From assembly GCA_025403435.1 (NCBI GenBank), contig CM046350.1:19255274-19319273 (forward strand): a stretch of DNA of 64,000 nt, in the 5' to 3' direction. Positions 25,398-37,224 of this stretch are shown here, piece after piece. This DNA is from Artocarpus heterophyllus. Lineage: Eukaryota; Streptophyta; Magnoliopsida; Rosales; Moraceae. The notes beneath the pieces are model-generated. The model did not search any database and was not told the DNA's origin. It saw only the letters and a program-made list of their open reading frames with translations. Numbering within the stretch: the first letter of the stretch is position 1; every line of letters starts with the position of its first letter. Made by a program: the position numbers and the translations under genes.

Positions 25398-26970
25398 TTT
25401 AAATCTACAATAAAGAATCATATACTAAACATAAGCAAAAATATCATAATAATTTAGTAAGATAACATAATCATGTATAGCATACAAATGTGTTTATGTG
25501 TCAAAACCTTAAAAATATCATAACTTTACAATGATAATTTTCAACTCAGAATTCAACAAACTCCTAGGGGAGTCTTGCCAAATTCAATCAGGAACACGGA
25601 TGCCCTCCTGATTAATATATGCCATCCAGGACCCGTATGATCCAGCATATATTAATAATCGTTTCTTTGGCCATTGATTTTATCAACAGAGCTCCTAGGG
25701 GAGGTTAATAATAAAATCAACATAAGTGTATAACCATTGTTTCAATATTTTATCTATAATTTATAATCACGACCTAGGGGTGTGCAACCATAAATCATGC
25801 TAAAATACCTTATCCTTTCGGAAATTCCCTTCCTAAGAGTCAGAACCACCATGTGCTATCTATGAACCAACGATGGAAGCCATAGGTCCTCTCTTCAAAG
25901 ACCTTCTCCCACTCAATCTGTTGAAATCAAAGTTTTATTTTATAATCATGCATGAACAATTTTTTAATGAGCGGCACTCCCTATTCTATATGATATGTTA
26001 TCAATATATATGGCAAATCATATTATAATGCAGACAAGCAAAGCAATCATGCAAATACACAAGCAAAATAATAAATAATAGTAATATTATGGTTCCACCC
26101 TAGAGAAAAGAAAACAAAGATTACAAGAGAATAATCAAAACATATCGATTCTTCATCCTTGAATCTTCAAATTGTATCATTCTTCATGTAATGTCCATCT
26201 TCAAGTCTTTAATCCCGTATAGATCAAAAACTTCATATTTTCGATCATATCAAAATTTAATGTTTCTTAGAATTGTCCCAAAAATAAAATCAAAACTGCA
26301 CAAAAAAACTCACCTTTTTTGAAAAGTTACAGCTCTTTGCCAACATGCCGATCTGTGTGATTGGCTTACCGATCATGATCCATTCGACATGCTGGTCTTT
26401 TCAAATCAACCTGTAGATCATTTCAATTCGGCCTGCCACTAAAGCCATCAGATTTCTGCCTTGCGAATGGCCTGTAGATCCTAGAGGTTAGGTCTGTCGG
26501 TTTGTGACCATCGGCCTACCGAACCTAAAGGTTCGGCCGGCCTAATGAGCAGAAATTACAACATCCAAAAAACACATCTTTTATGTAGTTTTTTAATTTT
26601 ATTTTCAACAATTCAAAAACATAAAATTTTAAAGACTCAGGAAATACCTGTGAACGTTATCATCCATCTTTTAGAACCGTCTTCTAGATCGGTTTTCTCC
26701 GAATGATTATTTAATTACAAAATTCTTACAAATTTAAAATTAAATAATAATTCCTAGACGGAGATGATAGTCCACCCCTTAATTACATGAAAAACCTAGA
26801 TCCACATTTTAACCTTTAAGAAACCATAACCAGCATAAATTAATTAATTAATAATTAAATAATAATTTAATCAACTGTAATTAATTAATAAACATTCACC
26901 ATATAATCCATGACAAGATATAAATATATAGAAACCCTAGAGTGCCAACTCTTTAAAAAATAAATATATA
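25398..26970 (-). other. Leader of the inner Copia element, right end deleted
   Basis: Homologous to 14621-16335 and 46760-48140 on the respective strands. A degenerate palindromic array lies at about 26340-26545. At 26945-26975 the leader jumps directly into the middle of the LTR; the sequence AAATATATAGAAACCC occurs on both sides of the junction. Confidence 0.75.
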
Positions 26971-28723
26971 GAAACCCAAAGCTATAGTTAGTGATTTGTA
27001 AACAACAGCTTTGTGAGGAGTTTCAAAGTCTCACTTTAGATTTCTCAATTGATCTCAATAACAATGAGTCTTACTCTCCTTTTTTATAGAGGTTGGGCCT
27101 TGCGGTCAGTCTTCATCGGATAAGTCCTTGAAAATTCAAATTAGAATCAATATTAGATAAAATCCGTGTGAAAACGTATGATCTATTTATCACACAATCG
27201 GCATGCCAAACTGGCAAATCGGCCGGCCAAACTAGCAGATCGGCTTGCTGAACCTCCTTCATTGGCAGGCCAAACTTGAGAACCAGCCTACAAACTTACA
27301 ATAAATGATCCCTACGAATCTTTATTTCCCACCAGAAATTCTTGGGATAGAGCCTCGGTTTTAATTGAAATAACCCAATAGAGAAGTTATCTGATTAAAA
27401 CAGTCATATCTAGATAATCTCTAAGAAAATAAATTTGCCCAATAATTCAACAAGTTTATCTTGAATTAATTTATTCAAAATTAATCCAACCGATAAGCAT
27501 ACATGAATTATCTTATCCCGATAATTCAATAAGTTTATCTTGAATTAATTTTTACAAAATTAATTCAATTGAGACATGAATTATCTGATCCTATCAAATT
27601 TTTAGCCAATCTGATAATTTGACATAAGTCACCAATTATTAAAAAAGCACGTCGTATTGTTACATGATTTATTATAAGCTAGCAAAGAGGACCTGATGGA
27701 CCTATATAGTTTAAGCTCCTGTTAATTATGAAACCCAATATCTCAGATATATATTTCATAATTATCAACTCCAACGTTGCTCCACTAAATGCTTAGAGCC
27801 GAACTTTCAAACTATGTAGAATTATGAACCCCGTATAGCCAAGTCTCCATGACATATTATAATGTATCGCATCCCCTTAGAATTATCCATAATTTACTTA
27901 AGGATAAATTATGTCTTACTTTCCTAATTATTTTTATCTTACGTTCTATTATCTTACAATATGAAAACTTACCATCCATAGATGGTATACCATTTGGTTA
28001 CACCTATGTATCCAAATGGTTGAGCGCTCTAGTTTTTCAATTACAGAATAACGCATATAAGAGGATATCAACTACTCCTAAAGAGAACCTATAAATTCCA
28101 TATCTATGAATAACTAGTCTACACTATCAAGAGTCATGCCTCCAACGTACCGGCATACGTACCAACATAAAATGTGGATGTCACCCTTTAGTATATCAAA
28201 AGACATAAGTCAAGACAATGGACCCACTATTCATCTCAGGATTAAGATATAATACATATGATTGTCTAACGTGAATCGATTTACCGAGACAGAATTATTA
28301 ATCCAAATCAATTCACTTTATGTCCTGATCCAACACATCATCACCTATGACAATGTGTCAACGTTTCTATTCAGAGAGTCTACGTTCGATGGCCAAGACA
28401 AACCGTCTCCTGTTAGGGATATAGACAATATAATAATCTTTGTATGAATAAAGCGCCTAACTTTATTCCCTCGATTACGGATCTTATGATTTAGACAGCC
28501 ACCTTAAGAATCGTATCTGCCACATAATCTATCCATCATATGCCCAATTCTTAAAGGTTTAGACTGATATTCTTAGACTATTGTTTGCTTAACATACATT
28601 CAACAAATATGAATGTAAAGAGGACAACTATTTGATGTGTAAATAATAAATAAACTCTTTATTGATAAAAATGTCTCCAAAAACATATTACATTTTTACT
28701 TCTTAGGGCGTACATGTCTAACA
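26970..28723 (-). repeat. 5' LTR of the inner Copia element, truncated
   Basis: Matches 19795-21541 with scattered differences and lacks the first ~290 plus-strand bases of the LTR and the PBS. Ends CATGTCTAACA at 28723, followed by the target duplication ATGAA. Confidence 0.85.
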
Positions 28724-28728
28724 ATGAA

Positions 28729-29640
28729 CGACTTGAGTGAGACTAATTTTATTCTAGGTATCCAGATCTTTCAAGCTGGGCAGAACAAAATGGAACAAAA
28801 TGATAGCCTTATCGCAGGCCGGCTACATAGATAAGATTCTTAAGAGGTTTGAAATGTAGGATTCTAAGAAAGGTGGAAAACCATCCAGGTCTGGAATTAC
28901 TCTTTCTAATAAAGACTTTCCAAAGTCTGATGAGGAAAGAGAACACATGAAGAAGGTGCCTTATGCTTTGGCAGTGGGTAGTCTTATGTATGTCATGCTT
29001 TGGACGCAATCAAATATTTGTTATGCGGTCTGGATTGTAAGTCGATTTCAGGCAAATCCGAGACTAAACCAATGGGTTGCGGTCAAGCATATTTTCAAGT
29101 ACTTAAGAAGGACTTGAGGGTATATGCTTGTATATTCGGGTGAGGACTTATTCCTCTAGGATACATTGATTCAAATTTCTAGTCTTTCTAGATTCGAGGA
29201 GATCGACTTTTAGTTTTGTGTTTACTTTGGACGGCAGTGCCATCAGTTGGAGAAGTATAAAGAAAGATTGCACTTCAGATTCAATAATGGAGGCCACGTA
29301 TATGGCAACTAGTGATGCTTCAAAAGAAGCAGTGTGGTTCCACAAGTTCCTTGGGGATCTTGAGGTAGTTCCTGGTATGGATAAGGCGGTATCACTACAC
29401 TCTGATAATAGTTCAGCGGTGGCTAATGCTAAGGAACCAAGATTTTACAAGAAGAGTAAGCACATTGATCAGAAGTATCATGTGATAAAGGACTTCGTAG
29501 AGGACGGGCATGTCGCTGTTTGCAAAATCACGTCAGAGGATAATTTAGCTGATCCATTCACGAAGACACTTATTGGGAAAGTCTTTGAGAGGCATGTGGA
29601 AGCTATGGGGATGCAAGATTTGTCATATTTACTCACTTAG
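28729..29640 (+). pseudogene. Outer Copia pol, second part: RT thumb and RNase H
   Basis: Continues the RT gene after the inner insertion (DLSETNFILGIQIF), with frameshifts. An open RNase H stretch at 29218-29640 follows: LDGSAISWRSIKKDCTSDSIMEATYMA in type, AVWFHKFLGDLEVV, SDNSSAVANAKEPRFYKKSKHIDQKYH and the C-terminus MGMQDLSYLLT with TAG at 29638-29640. The catalytic acidic residues of Copia RNase H are present as E (EATYMA) and D (SDNSSA). Broken as a whole. Confidence 0.85.
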
Positions 29641-29642
29641 TG

Positions 29643-29654
29643 CAAGTGGGAGAT
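29643..29654 (+). other. Polypurine tract of the outer Copia element
   Basis: CAAGTGGGAGAT immediately precedes the 3' LTR (TGTTAGACATG). This purine-rich run is where plus-strand DNA synthesis would be primed, and it is conserved in the other two Copia copies. Confidence 0.8.
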
Positions 29655-31620
29655 TGTTAGACATGTATATCCCAAGGAGTAAAAATGTAATATATTTTTG
29701 GAGACATTTTTATCAATAAAGAATTTATTATTATTTATCTACCAATTTTTTTTCCTCTTTATGTTCATATTTGTTGAATGAATGTTAAGCAAACAATAGT
29801 CTAAGACTGTCAGTCTAAACATTTAAGAATTAAGCATATGATGGACAAATTATGCAGAAAACACAATTCTTAAGGTGACGGTCTAAATTATAAAATTTGC
29901 AATCGAGAGAATAAAGTTAGGCACTTTATTCATGCAAAGATTGTTATGTTGTTTATATTCTTAACAGGAGATCATTTGTCTTGATCATCGAAGGAGGACT
30001 CCACGAATAGAGACATTGGCGCATTGCCATGGATGACGATGCATTGGGTCAGGACATAAAGTGAATTGATTTGGATTAATAATTCTTTCTCGACAAATCG
30101 ATTCACTTTAGACAATCATTTGTATTATATCTTATCCGGAGATGAATAATGGGCCCATTGTCTTGACTTATATATTTTGATGTACCAAGGGGTGACATCC
30201 ACATTTTATGTTGCTATGCATGCCGTTACGTTGGAGGCATGACTCTTGATAGCATAGACCTATTATTTATAGATATGGAATCCACAGCTCCTCTTTAGGA
30301 TTGTAATTGGAAAGCTGAAGCGCTCAACCATTTGGATGCATAGGTGTTACTGAATGATATATCGTCTTTGGATGGTAAGTTTTCTGATGGTGAGACAATA
30401 GAACATAAGAGAAAAAAAATCGAGGTAGTAAGACAGAATTCTTAAGCCGATTATAGATAATCTTATGGGGACACAATAAATTATAATATCTTATGGAGAC
30501 TTGCTATACGGGCTCTGTAATTCTATATAGTTCAAGAGTGCAGCTTTAAGCTTTTAGTGGAGTAGTTGCTAACTATGCAATATATATCTAGGATATTGGG
30601 TTTCATAATTATTGGGAGCTTGAACTATATAGGTCCATTAGGTCCCATTTGCTAGCTCATAAAAAATCCTATGACAATACTACGTGCTTTTTCAATAATT
30701 GGTGACTTGTGTCAAATTATCAGATTGGCTAAAAATTCAATAGGATCAAATAATTCATATATGTTTTTAGTTAAATTAATTTTGTGAAAATTAATTCAAG
30801 GTAAACTTGTTGAATTATTAGGATTAGATAATTCATGTCTATTTATCGGTTGGATTAATTTTGAATTAATTTAAGATAAACTTGTTAAATTATCAAGAAT
30901 ATTTATTTTCCTAGAGATTATCTAGATATGATTGTTTTAATCAGATAACTTCTCTATTGGGTTATTTGAATTAAAACTAAGCCTCTATCCTAAGAATCTA
31001 GGGTGAGAAATAAAAGATTCGTAGGATCATTTATCGTAAGTTTGGTAAGCCAATCTTTAAGTTCAGCCTGCAGATAGAGTAAGTTCAGCAAGCTGATTTG
31101 CCAGTTTGGCCTGCTGACTGAACTGTAAATAGATCATGCATTTTCACGTGAATTTTATCATATATTAATCCTGATTTGAATTTTTGAGGTCTTATCTGGC
31201 AAGAACTGACCCCTGGGCCCGACTTCTACAAATAGGGGAGTAAGACTCATTATTATTTAGATCAATTGAGAGATTAAGAGTGAGACTCTACTAATGAGAC
31301 TCTAAAACTCCCCGTGAGCTATTGTTCTCACATTACAAACTATGGCTTTGGGTTTTCTCCATTGGTTGGAAGGGGAGTCACTTAGTGGAAGAGTTGTACG
31401 AGTATGCCCACACACACATGAGTCGTGGATAGAGAATAGCAAAAAAGGCCAATTGGTTGAGGTCCTTCTATAACATCCTTTCTCTTCATCAATTGCGGGA
31501 GCTTTTTAGCAAACAAGGTTAGTAAGATCTGGTCAATTTATCCATATAGCATGTCAAGCTTATGTTCTGGAAAATACTCTGGTATAAAAATTTTTAAAAT
31601 TCTGCTGTATACTATTTTTC
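29655..31620 (+). repeat. 3' LTR of the outer Copia element
   Basis: Matches 12576-14605 with many substitutions and small deletions, so the insertion is old. The last five LTR bases (CAACA) are absent and Tat sequence follows at once. Confidence 0.9.
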
Positions 31621-33111
31621 ATTGCTCGACTAGGTGAACCTGAATGGGAAATGGAGATCTAGAATAAGTAGGAGTTATATGTCAATTGTTCCTCAAATCA
31701 GCATGGCACAGGCGTCGAGGTTATGCTGGTAAGCCCCTAAATCCACAAGATCATAGCAGTGGTGAGATTCAAATTTAAAGCCTCCAACAACGAAGCAAAA
31801 TGTGAGGCTTTACTTGTAGGACTAAGGCTTGCTTGCCACTTAAGGGCCGACCCCTTGAAGATATACAATGACTCTTAGCTCATCGTGAATCAGATCATAG
31901 ATGAGTATAAGGGAAAAGAGAAACCCTGCTCAAGTACTTGTAGAAGGTTATGGAGGAGCTATCAAAGTTCTAGTCTTGGGAGATCAAGCAAATACCACAT
32001 GTAGAGAATTACAATGCAGCGTGTTAGCCTGCTGGCCACATCTCGAATCCCCCATTGTTCAGCAGGAGAGATTGCTAGCCCCTCAGGTGATGACTTGAAA
32101 GACCAGTGGTGGCCAGTCAGTAGTTGAAATAGCGGCCGACAAGGTAACCCAGTGGGAACGAGAGAGATTAGGATTGCCCTACAAAGCAGCTTCTACAAGG
32201 ATGGCAGACCAAAGGGAAAATTGGATAACTCCTATAGTTAAATATCTCTCAAACAAAGAGTTACCAACTGATCCGTTGAGGCTAAAAGAATCCGCTATAG
32301 GTTGGCACGCTATTTGCTGTGTGACAACACTCTCTACCACCAGGGCATCTCTACTCCTCTCCTTTGATGTCTCACTAAGGATGAAGGACTGCAAGTGCTG
32401 GCAAAGATACACAAAGGCCTATGTGGAAACTATACTAGGGGAAATCACTAGCTCATAAGACACTAAGGCAAAGATACTACTAGCCCACCCTAATAAAGGA
32501 TGCCCACGACTATGCTCGCAAGCGTGACAAGTGTCAACATTACAACAATATGTCAAGATCTCACCTAGAGAACCTAAAGTCGATCTTAACCCCTAGCCAT
32601 TTGCAAAATAAGGAATCGATATAATCGGTCCATTTGTCATGGCACCAAGAGACCTTAAGTTTGCTATAGTAGCTGTCGATTACTATACAAAGTGGGCGGA
32701 GGCCAAGGCATTTGCCACAATTAGAAAGACAACTTGCGTAAGTTTTATTTGGTTTCATGCTGTCTACCGCTTTAGTGTACCTTATTCAATCATATCTGAC
32801 AATGGTAAGCAATTTGACAATGCCAAGACGAGAAAGTTCTATGAAGAATCCTCATGTAAATGGACAAGTCAAAGCTGTTAACAAGATCATCAAACATATG
32901 CTGAAAAAGAATCTAGACCACCTTAAGGGGTGATGGACCAAGGAACTACCTAAGGTATTATGGAGTTATAGAACCCCAAGTAGAACTACTACAAGCGAGG
33001 CCCCCTTCTCCCTCATCTATGGCACTGAGGCAGTCTTGCCAGTAGAGATAATCACCCTAACCAATCGAGTAATGGAGTGTAATGAAGTGGAAAACCCCTG
33101 ACTCATGGACA
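31621..33111 (+). pseudogene. Tat element RNase H and integrase
   Basis: After the Copia insertion the coding resumes with RNase H text (NCSSNQHGTGVEVMLVSP, FKASNNEAKCEALLVGLRLA, with stops). The integrase core follows: VMAPRDLKFAIVAVDYYTKWAEAKAF, then IISDNGKQFD, both carrying the expected Asp residues. Next comes VKAVNKIIKHMLKK, where the family's catalytic Glu should lie in Q-[AV]-E; here the text reads Q-V-K, so that residue looks lost. Near the end are WSYRTPSRTTTSEAPFSLIYGTEAVLP and ECNEVENP. A solo LTR interrupts the gene at 33117. Confidence 0.85.
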
Positions 33112-33116
33112 TCTAG

Positions 33117-35923
33117 TGTAACACCCGTATTTTTAACGGGCATGATTTTGTAAAATTTAATGAATAAAATGTGACTATTAAAAATTACTAAGTTGTTTAT
33201 GATCATTAAAAAAAAAAATACCACTTTAGTATTTTCTTACCAAGTCTTCCTAAGAAACATTCAAAATTTACCAACACTTCTACCAATCTTGTCTCCCTAA
33301 ATTATTGCTCAATTATATAGCCTTCTTCTTATTTTGCTAAAGGTATCCGAAGGGGACATTGAATTATTTTCCCTCAATTCATAAAAGACATGGAGATATT
33401 TTCTCAACCACCTCTTTAATTATTTCCTTATCTTCTTCTATAATTCACTCCAATTGTCCCCTCAATTATGTTAGCATGATTTGCTAAAAATCTTCATGGG
33501 AGACAAGATGATATTTTCCTTTAAGACTCTTTTGTTTCTTCTTACAACTTTCCCCCGTAAACATCCCATTCCTCTTAAGCATTTTGATATCTTTTTATTT
33601 AACTATCACCACCTTCTTCTCTAGTTCTCACTCTCTCCCTTTCTCACTTCAAATTTCTAACTAAAGACATAGAGCACAAAGCTCTCTTTGTGGCCAAGAC
33701 AATTATAATTCCCAACCATGATCGAGGCGGTTTTAGAGTTAATTCAAGCTTGATTGTTAACCCGAACTTTGGTGCTTTTCAAAGAAGTTTTGAGGTAGGT
33801 TTTCTTTAATCTAAACTTAGTTTTTAGTATGTATTTTCTTCATGTTTAATGCATAATTTTCGTGTTCAAAATTCATGCAAATTTCTAGTTATGTTAACAT
33901 GCATCCTTAAACATTTATGAACAAAAACTTGAGTCTTGAGTTACAACCCACAACCAACTTTTATTTTGGTTTGATGACAATGTTAGAAACATGTTAGGAA
34001 TGTTTAAAACCGGTTTCCATAACTTTAAGATTGATGTTCTAATGTTTTGAGCTTAAAGAGCAAATTTAAGCATGTTTTCATCATTATTTACAAGAAAGGC
34101 TAGAGATATAATTTGATAATGATTTTGGTATAAAACTCATGAGAATATGTTTATTCTGATTATATAATGCATGTTGCATATTTTGGAATGGTTTTGAGAT
34201 TTTAAACAAGGATAATATGCTTTAAGTTAAAGAAAAATTTGACATCCCATAAACTTTATAATACCTCTATGGGCAGTGGCTATTTCTTAAAATTCTGGAG
34301 TTAAATGAAAATGAATTTTGTAAATTGGTTTGCATATTTAAAAAGTAGACATCCTAAGCTTTCCAATGAGATATCATGACCCTAAATCGGAGTTGTATTT
34401 TAATTTCTATGAATTTTTCAATTTTCGGATTAGAAACTAGTAAACCTGCCAGTGGTAATAAACCACCCGTCTATCTTAAGTAAACCACCTGTTAACCCGT
34501 GTGTTAATTGTAGATAGTGAACCCGCCTTTTTACAAAAGTATACCACCAAGTTGCCATGGTATACTAGCTGTTAACTTGAACCAAAAACCCAATTTTGCT
34601 CACCTTCTAGTCTCTTAATGTCTTACAACCTTTCCAATACTATCCTAAATGATTTATGAATTCTTATTAGAGACTAAAACATAAAAATTGCTTGTATGTA
34701 TTTTATATTGCGTTTAAGATAAAAATTGTTTACTTGGTATTTAAAGAACAATTGCATAAAAATACTTTAATGGCACTAGTAGACGGGTTTACACATAATT
34801 CACTTATGAATGTGATTATACGTTGTGCTTTAGTTTTAATTGTCCTTATGCATGCCTTAGGGTCAAGGATGTGTGGAGCTAACGTTAATTAATTCCGAGA
34901 ATAAAAGTTTGTTGTTAAGCTTTGAAGGTAGGGATTCTATTACTCATCTTTTGTGAGGTTTTGGTAAATTAAATTTGATTGTTTTATGTTGTAAAATATG
35001 TATATTGTATAGCGATAAATATAATGATTTGACATATGTTATAAATTGAGAAGCATGGTTAGGAAATTGACTCTATAAATATAAATTGAATACAAAGGAA
35101 TAGTGAGATGTAAAAAGGGCGACGGTTACGTCCTTGGGCACGAATACCCTAAAAGGAAAAATAGGGGGAAGGTGATGACGCTTCCTTGGGTTGAAAGTCC
35201 CAGAACACACTGTACAGGAATCGATTTGGTGAGGACTCGGGGCTTGATGTCCCCTCACCGGATCACCCTTGAAATGTTTATAGGGTGATCAAGTACGCCC
35301 ATTTGGGTTTCGATGAGTTGAGTGATACTCAATTTAACATGGATACCTAGGAACAATGATGATTGGTAATATTTGTATAAATGTGTAATTATGACACTTG
35401 GTAATGATTAACTACGGTATCCATAAGATGTGATCATAATAAACCTCATAATCTGGAATATGATGTAACCTACTAACCATGCAGTTTTTAATGTGGTAAT
35501 GGATAAACCATAAGGTGAGTCATGATTTCCCTACTGGGCATGTTGATGCTCATCCCTATCATATCTTCATATCTCAGGTGGAACTCAGTGCAACATATTT
35601 GAAGAGGAATAAGCGAAAACAATTTTGCTGTTTTCGTGTTAGAAGACCCTGTTTAATTACAACTTATCTACAACATGTAAGAGTTGTATTATTTTTTTTT
35701 ATGGCTGTGTTAAGTTATTTGGGAATTGTACTATGGTGATGATGACTGTAATTATATATATTTGGTGCTACACTAAAAACTGTGGTTTGTATTTAAAACG
35801 TTTATTTTTATTTTTCTTGTTGTTTAAAGACCCATGGGCATTGTTTAATTGATTTAAATAATATAAAATTTAAAATTATTTTTATTTATTTAAAACTGTT
35901 AACCCCCACATAGGGGTGTTACA
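33117..35923 (+). mobile_element. Solo LTR (2.8 kb) related to the LTR of the LOG-carrying element
   Basis: Begins TGTAACACCCGTATTTTTAA and ends CACATAGGGGTGTTACA. TCTAG at 33112-33116 and 35924-35928 is a perfect 5-bp target duplication. Its right half matches, in reverse, the LTR at 57299-59269 (for example the blocks around 35073-35258 and 57974-58159). It is about 840 bp longer than that LTR, so it represents a relative with an extra segment or a less deleted form. No internal region remains. The short frames inside are not genes. Confidence 0.9.
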
Positions 35924-35928
35924 TCTAG

Positions 35929-36250
35929 CTTGACCTATTGGAGGAGCGAAGAATCAACTCCCAAATGCATCTTGTCACATATCAGTAAAGAATAGTGAGA
36001 TACTATAATAGAAAGCTCAAAGAAAGAAGATACGCAATTGGGAACTTAATATTGAGAAGGATAAGTGTTGAGAAAGGTAACCCCTAACATAAAGGCAAGA
36101 AATGTTGGAGCTTTGGGTCCAAACCGGGAAGGCCCTTACAAGGTCTTAGGCATCATAAGACTAGGAACATACAAATTGGAATCAATGAAGGGCCAACAGG
36201 TCGAGCACCCTTAGAACGCCAAGCATTTATGGCCCCATTACCAATAATGT
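35929..36250 (+). pseudogene. Tat integrase C-terminus
   Basis: Resumes after the solo LTR with LDLLEERRINSQMHLVTYQ, YYNRKLKERRYAIGNLILR, then after stops a G-P-Y-K-like stretch (NREGPYKVLGIIRLGTYKLES in type) that corresponds to the GPY/F module of Gypsy integrases. It ends near 36250. Degenerate. Confidence 0.75.
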
Positions 36251-36339
36251 AAAAATTCCTCTTGTTAATAAAATAAAAACTCCACAAGAGTTCCTCCTAA
36301 ATTATCGATCTTTATGTTTAAATGTGTCAAACAATAGTT

Positions 36340-37200
36340 ACCCTATATTTGAAATGGGGGATAGGGAGCCATGAAGACTTCGAATCCTCAATCCTCACAC
36401 CTAAGATGGCTTCTAAGGAGTTCTGTAAGGCAAAGCCTTAAACTATACACCCAAAAGTGTTAACTTGAGGCCTTAAGGAAGTCCAAAAAGCTCATCCCCT
36501 TCTAAGAAGAGGCTTGAAATCCTCATACCCCTAAGACAACTCCAAAAAAGCTTCACAAGGTAAAGCCTTAAGTTCTACGTGGGTGAAAATAAGGATAGCC
36601 CATAAAGCTCTACTTCCAGAGAATGTTGTACTCTCAATATGCCTTACAAAGAGTTTTACAAGGCGAAGCCTTAAAACTCTACGCCAAAAAAGATTAACGA
36701 GGGGAAGGAAGCCTACAATAAGCTCAACCAACCAAATAGCCAAGGATAAAAAGAGCCCAGATGGCAAGCCTAGGAAGCCCAAAGGGCCAAAGAGGCAAAC
36801 CCTAAAAGCTTTGCTCCTGGCTAGATCTACTAAGCAAAAAATAGTATTTTTTACGTCTTTGCAGGTTGGATCATCTTTATTTCAATTTTTAGGTTGGATT
36901 ATCTCTACATCTATAGGATGGATTATCTATACATTTACTTTTATCATCAACATTCAAACAGAAGCCTTTGCTTAAGGCAAAGCCAAGAAGGCAAGTAATA
37001 GGTCACCTAGCTTGCTATCTCTGCATTAAATGAAGACCTAAATACAAGGAAAAATCCCTTCACAAGGCAAAGACTGAGAAAAATTTTGGTCAATAAGGCG
37101 GTTATTTCTATGGTCAACATGATCCAAATGTAAGGGCATGAAGAGATATCAAAGGTACTAATTGCACTAAAAATAAGAAATTACAATGTCGATACAAAAA
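36340..37200 (+). repeat. Tat 3' region with dispersed GGCAAAGCC repeats
   Basis: Non-coding. Variants of AAGGCAAAGCCTTAA recur at about 36427, 36557, 36660, 36973 and 37068, embedded in longer similar units (compare AAAGCTTCACAAGGTAAAGC with GAGTTTTACAAGGCGAAGCC). Degenerate tandem repeats of this kind are known between pol and the 3' LTR in Tat elements. Boundaries approximate. Confidence 0.6.
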
Positions 37201-37224
37201 AGTTAAAAAAAAGACAAAGAAATA

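Larger units (their letters stand above)
19522..28723 (-). mobile_element. Inner Ty1/Copia element, inverted, inserted in the outer Copia RT gene
   Basis: Left LTR 19522-21541 and right LTR from about 26970 to 28723, with a reverse-strand gag-pol between. Flanks TTGAA (19517-19521) and ATGAA (28724-28728) are a 5-bp target duplication with one later mutation, and the outer RT reads through the junction (..QFDLN / DLSETNFILG..). It is the same family as its host, in opposite orientation. Its 5' LTR has lost about 290 bp together with the PBS. Defective. Confidence 0.92.
12576..31620 (+). mobile_element. Ty1/Copia retrotransposon inserted in the Tat element (outer Copia)
   Basis: LTRs at 12576-14605 and 29655-31620 flank a PBS, a leader, gag, protease, integrase, RT and RNase H, the Copia order. 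The element interrupts the Tat RNase H coding region: Tat sequence stops at TTCAC (12571-12575) and resumes at 31621. The last five bases of the 3' LTR (CAACA) and the second target duplication are missing, so the right end has a small deletion. A second Copia copy in opposite orientation sits in its RT gene (19522-28723). Numerous stops make it defective. Confidence 0.9.
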
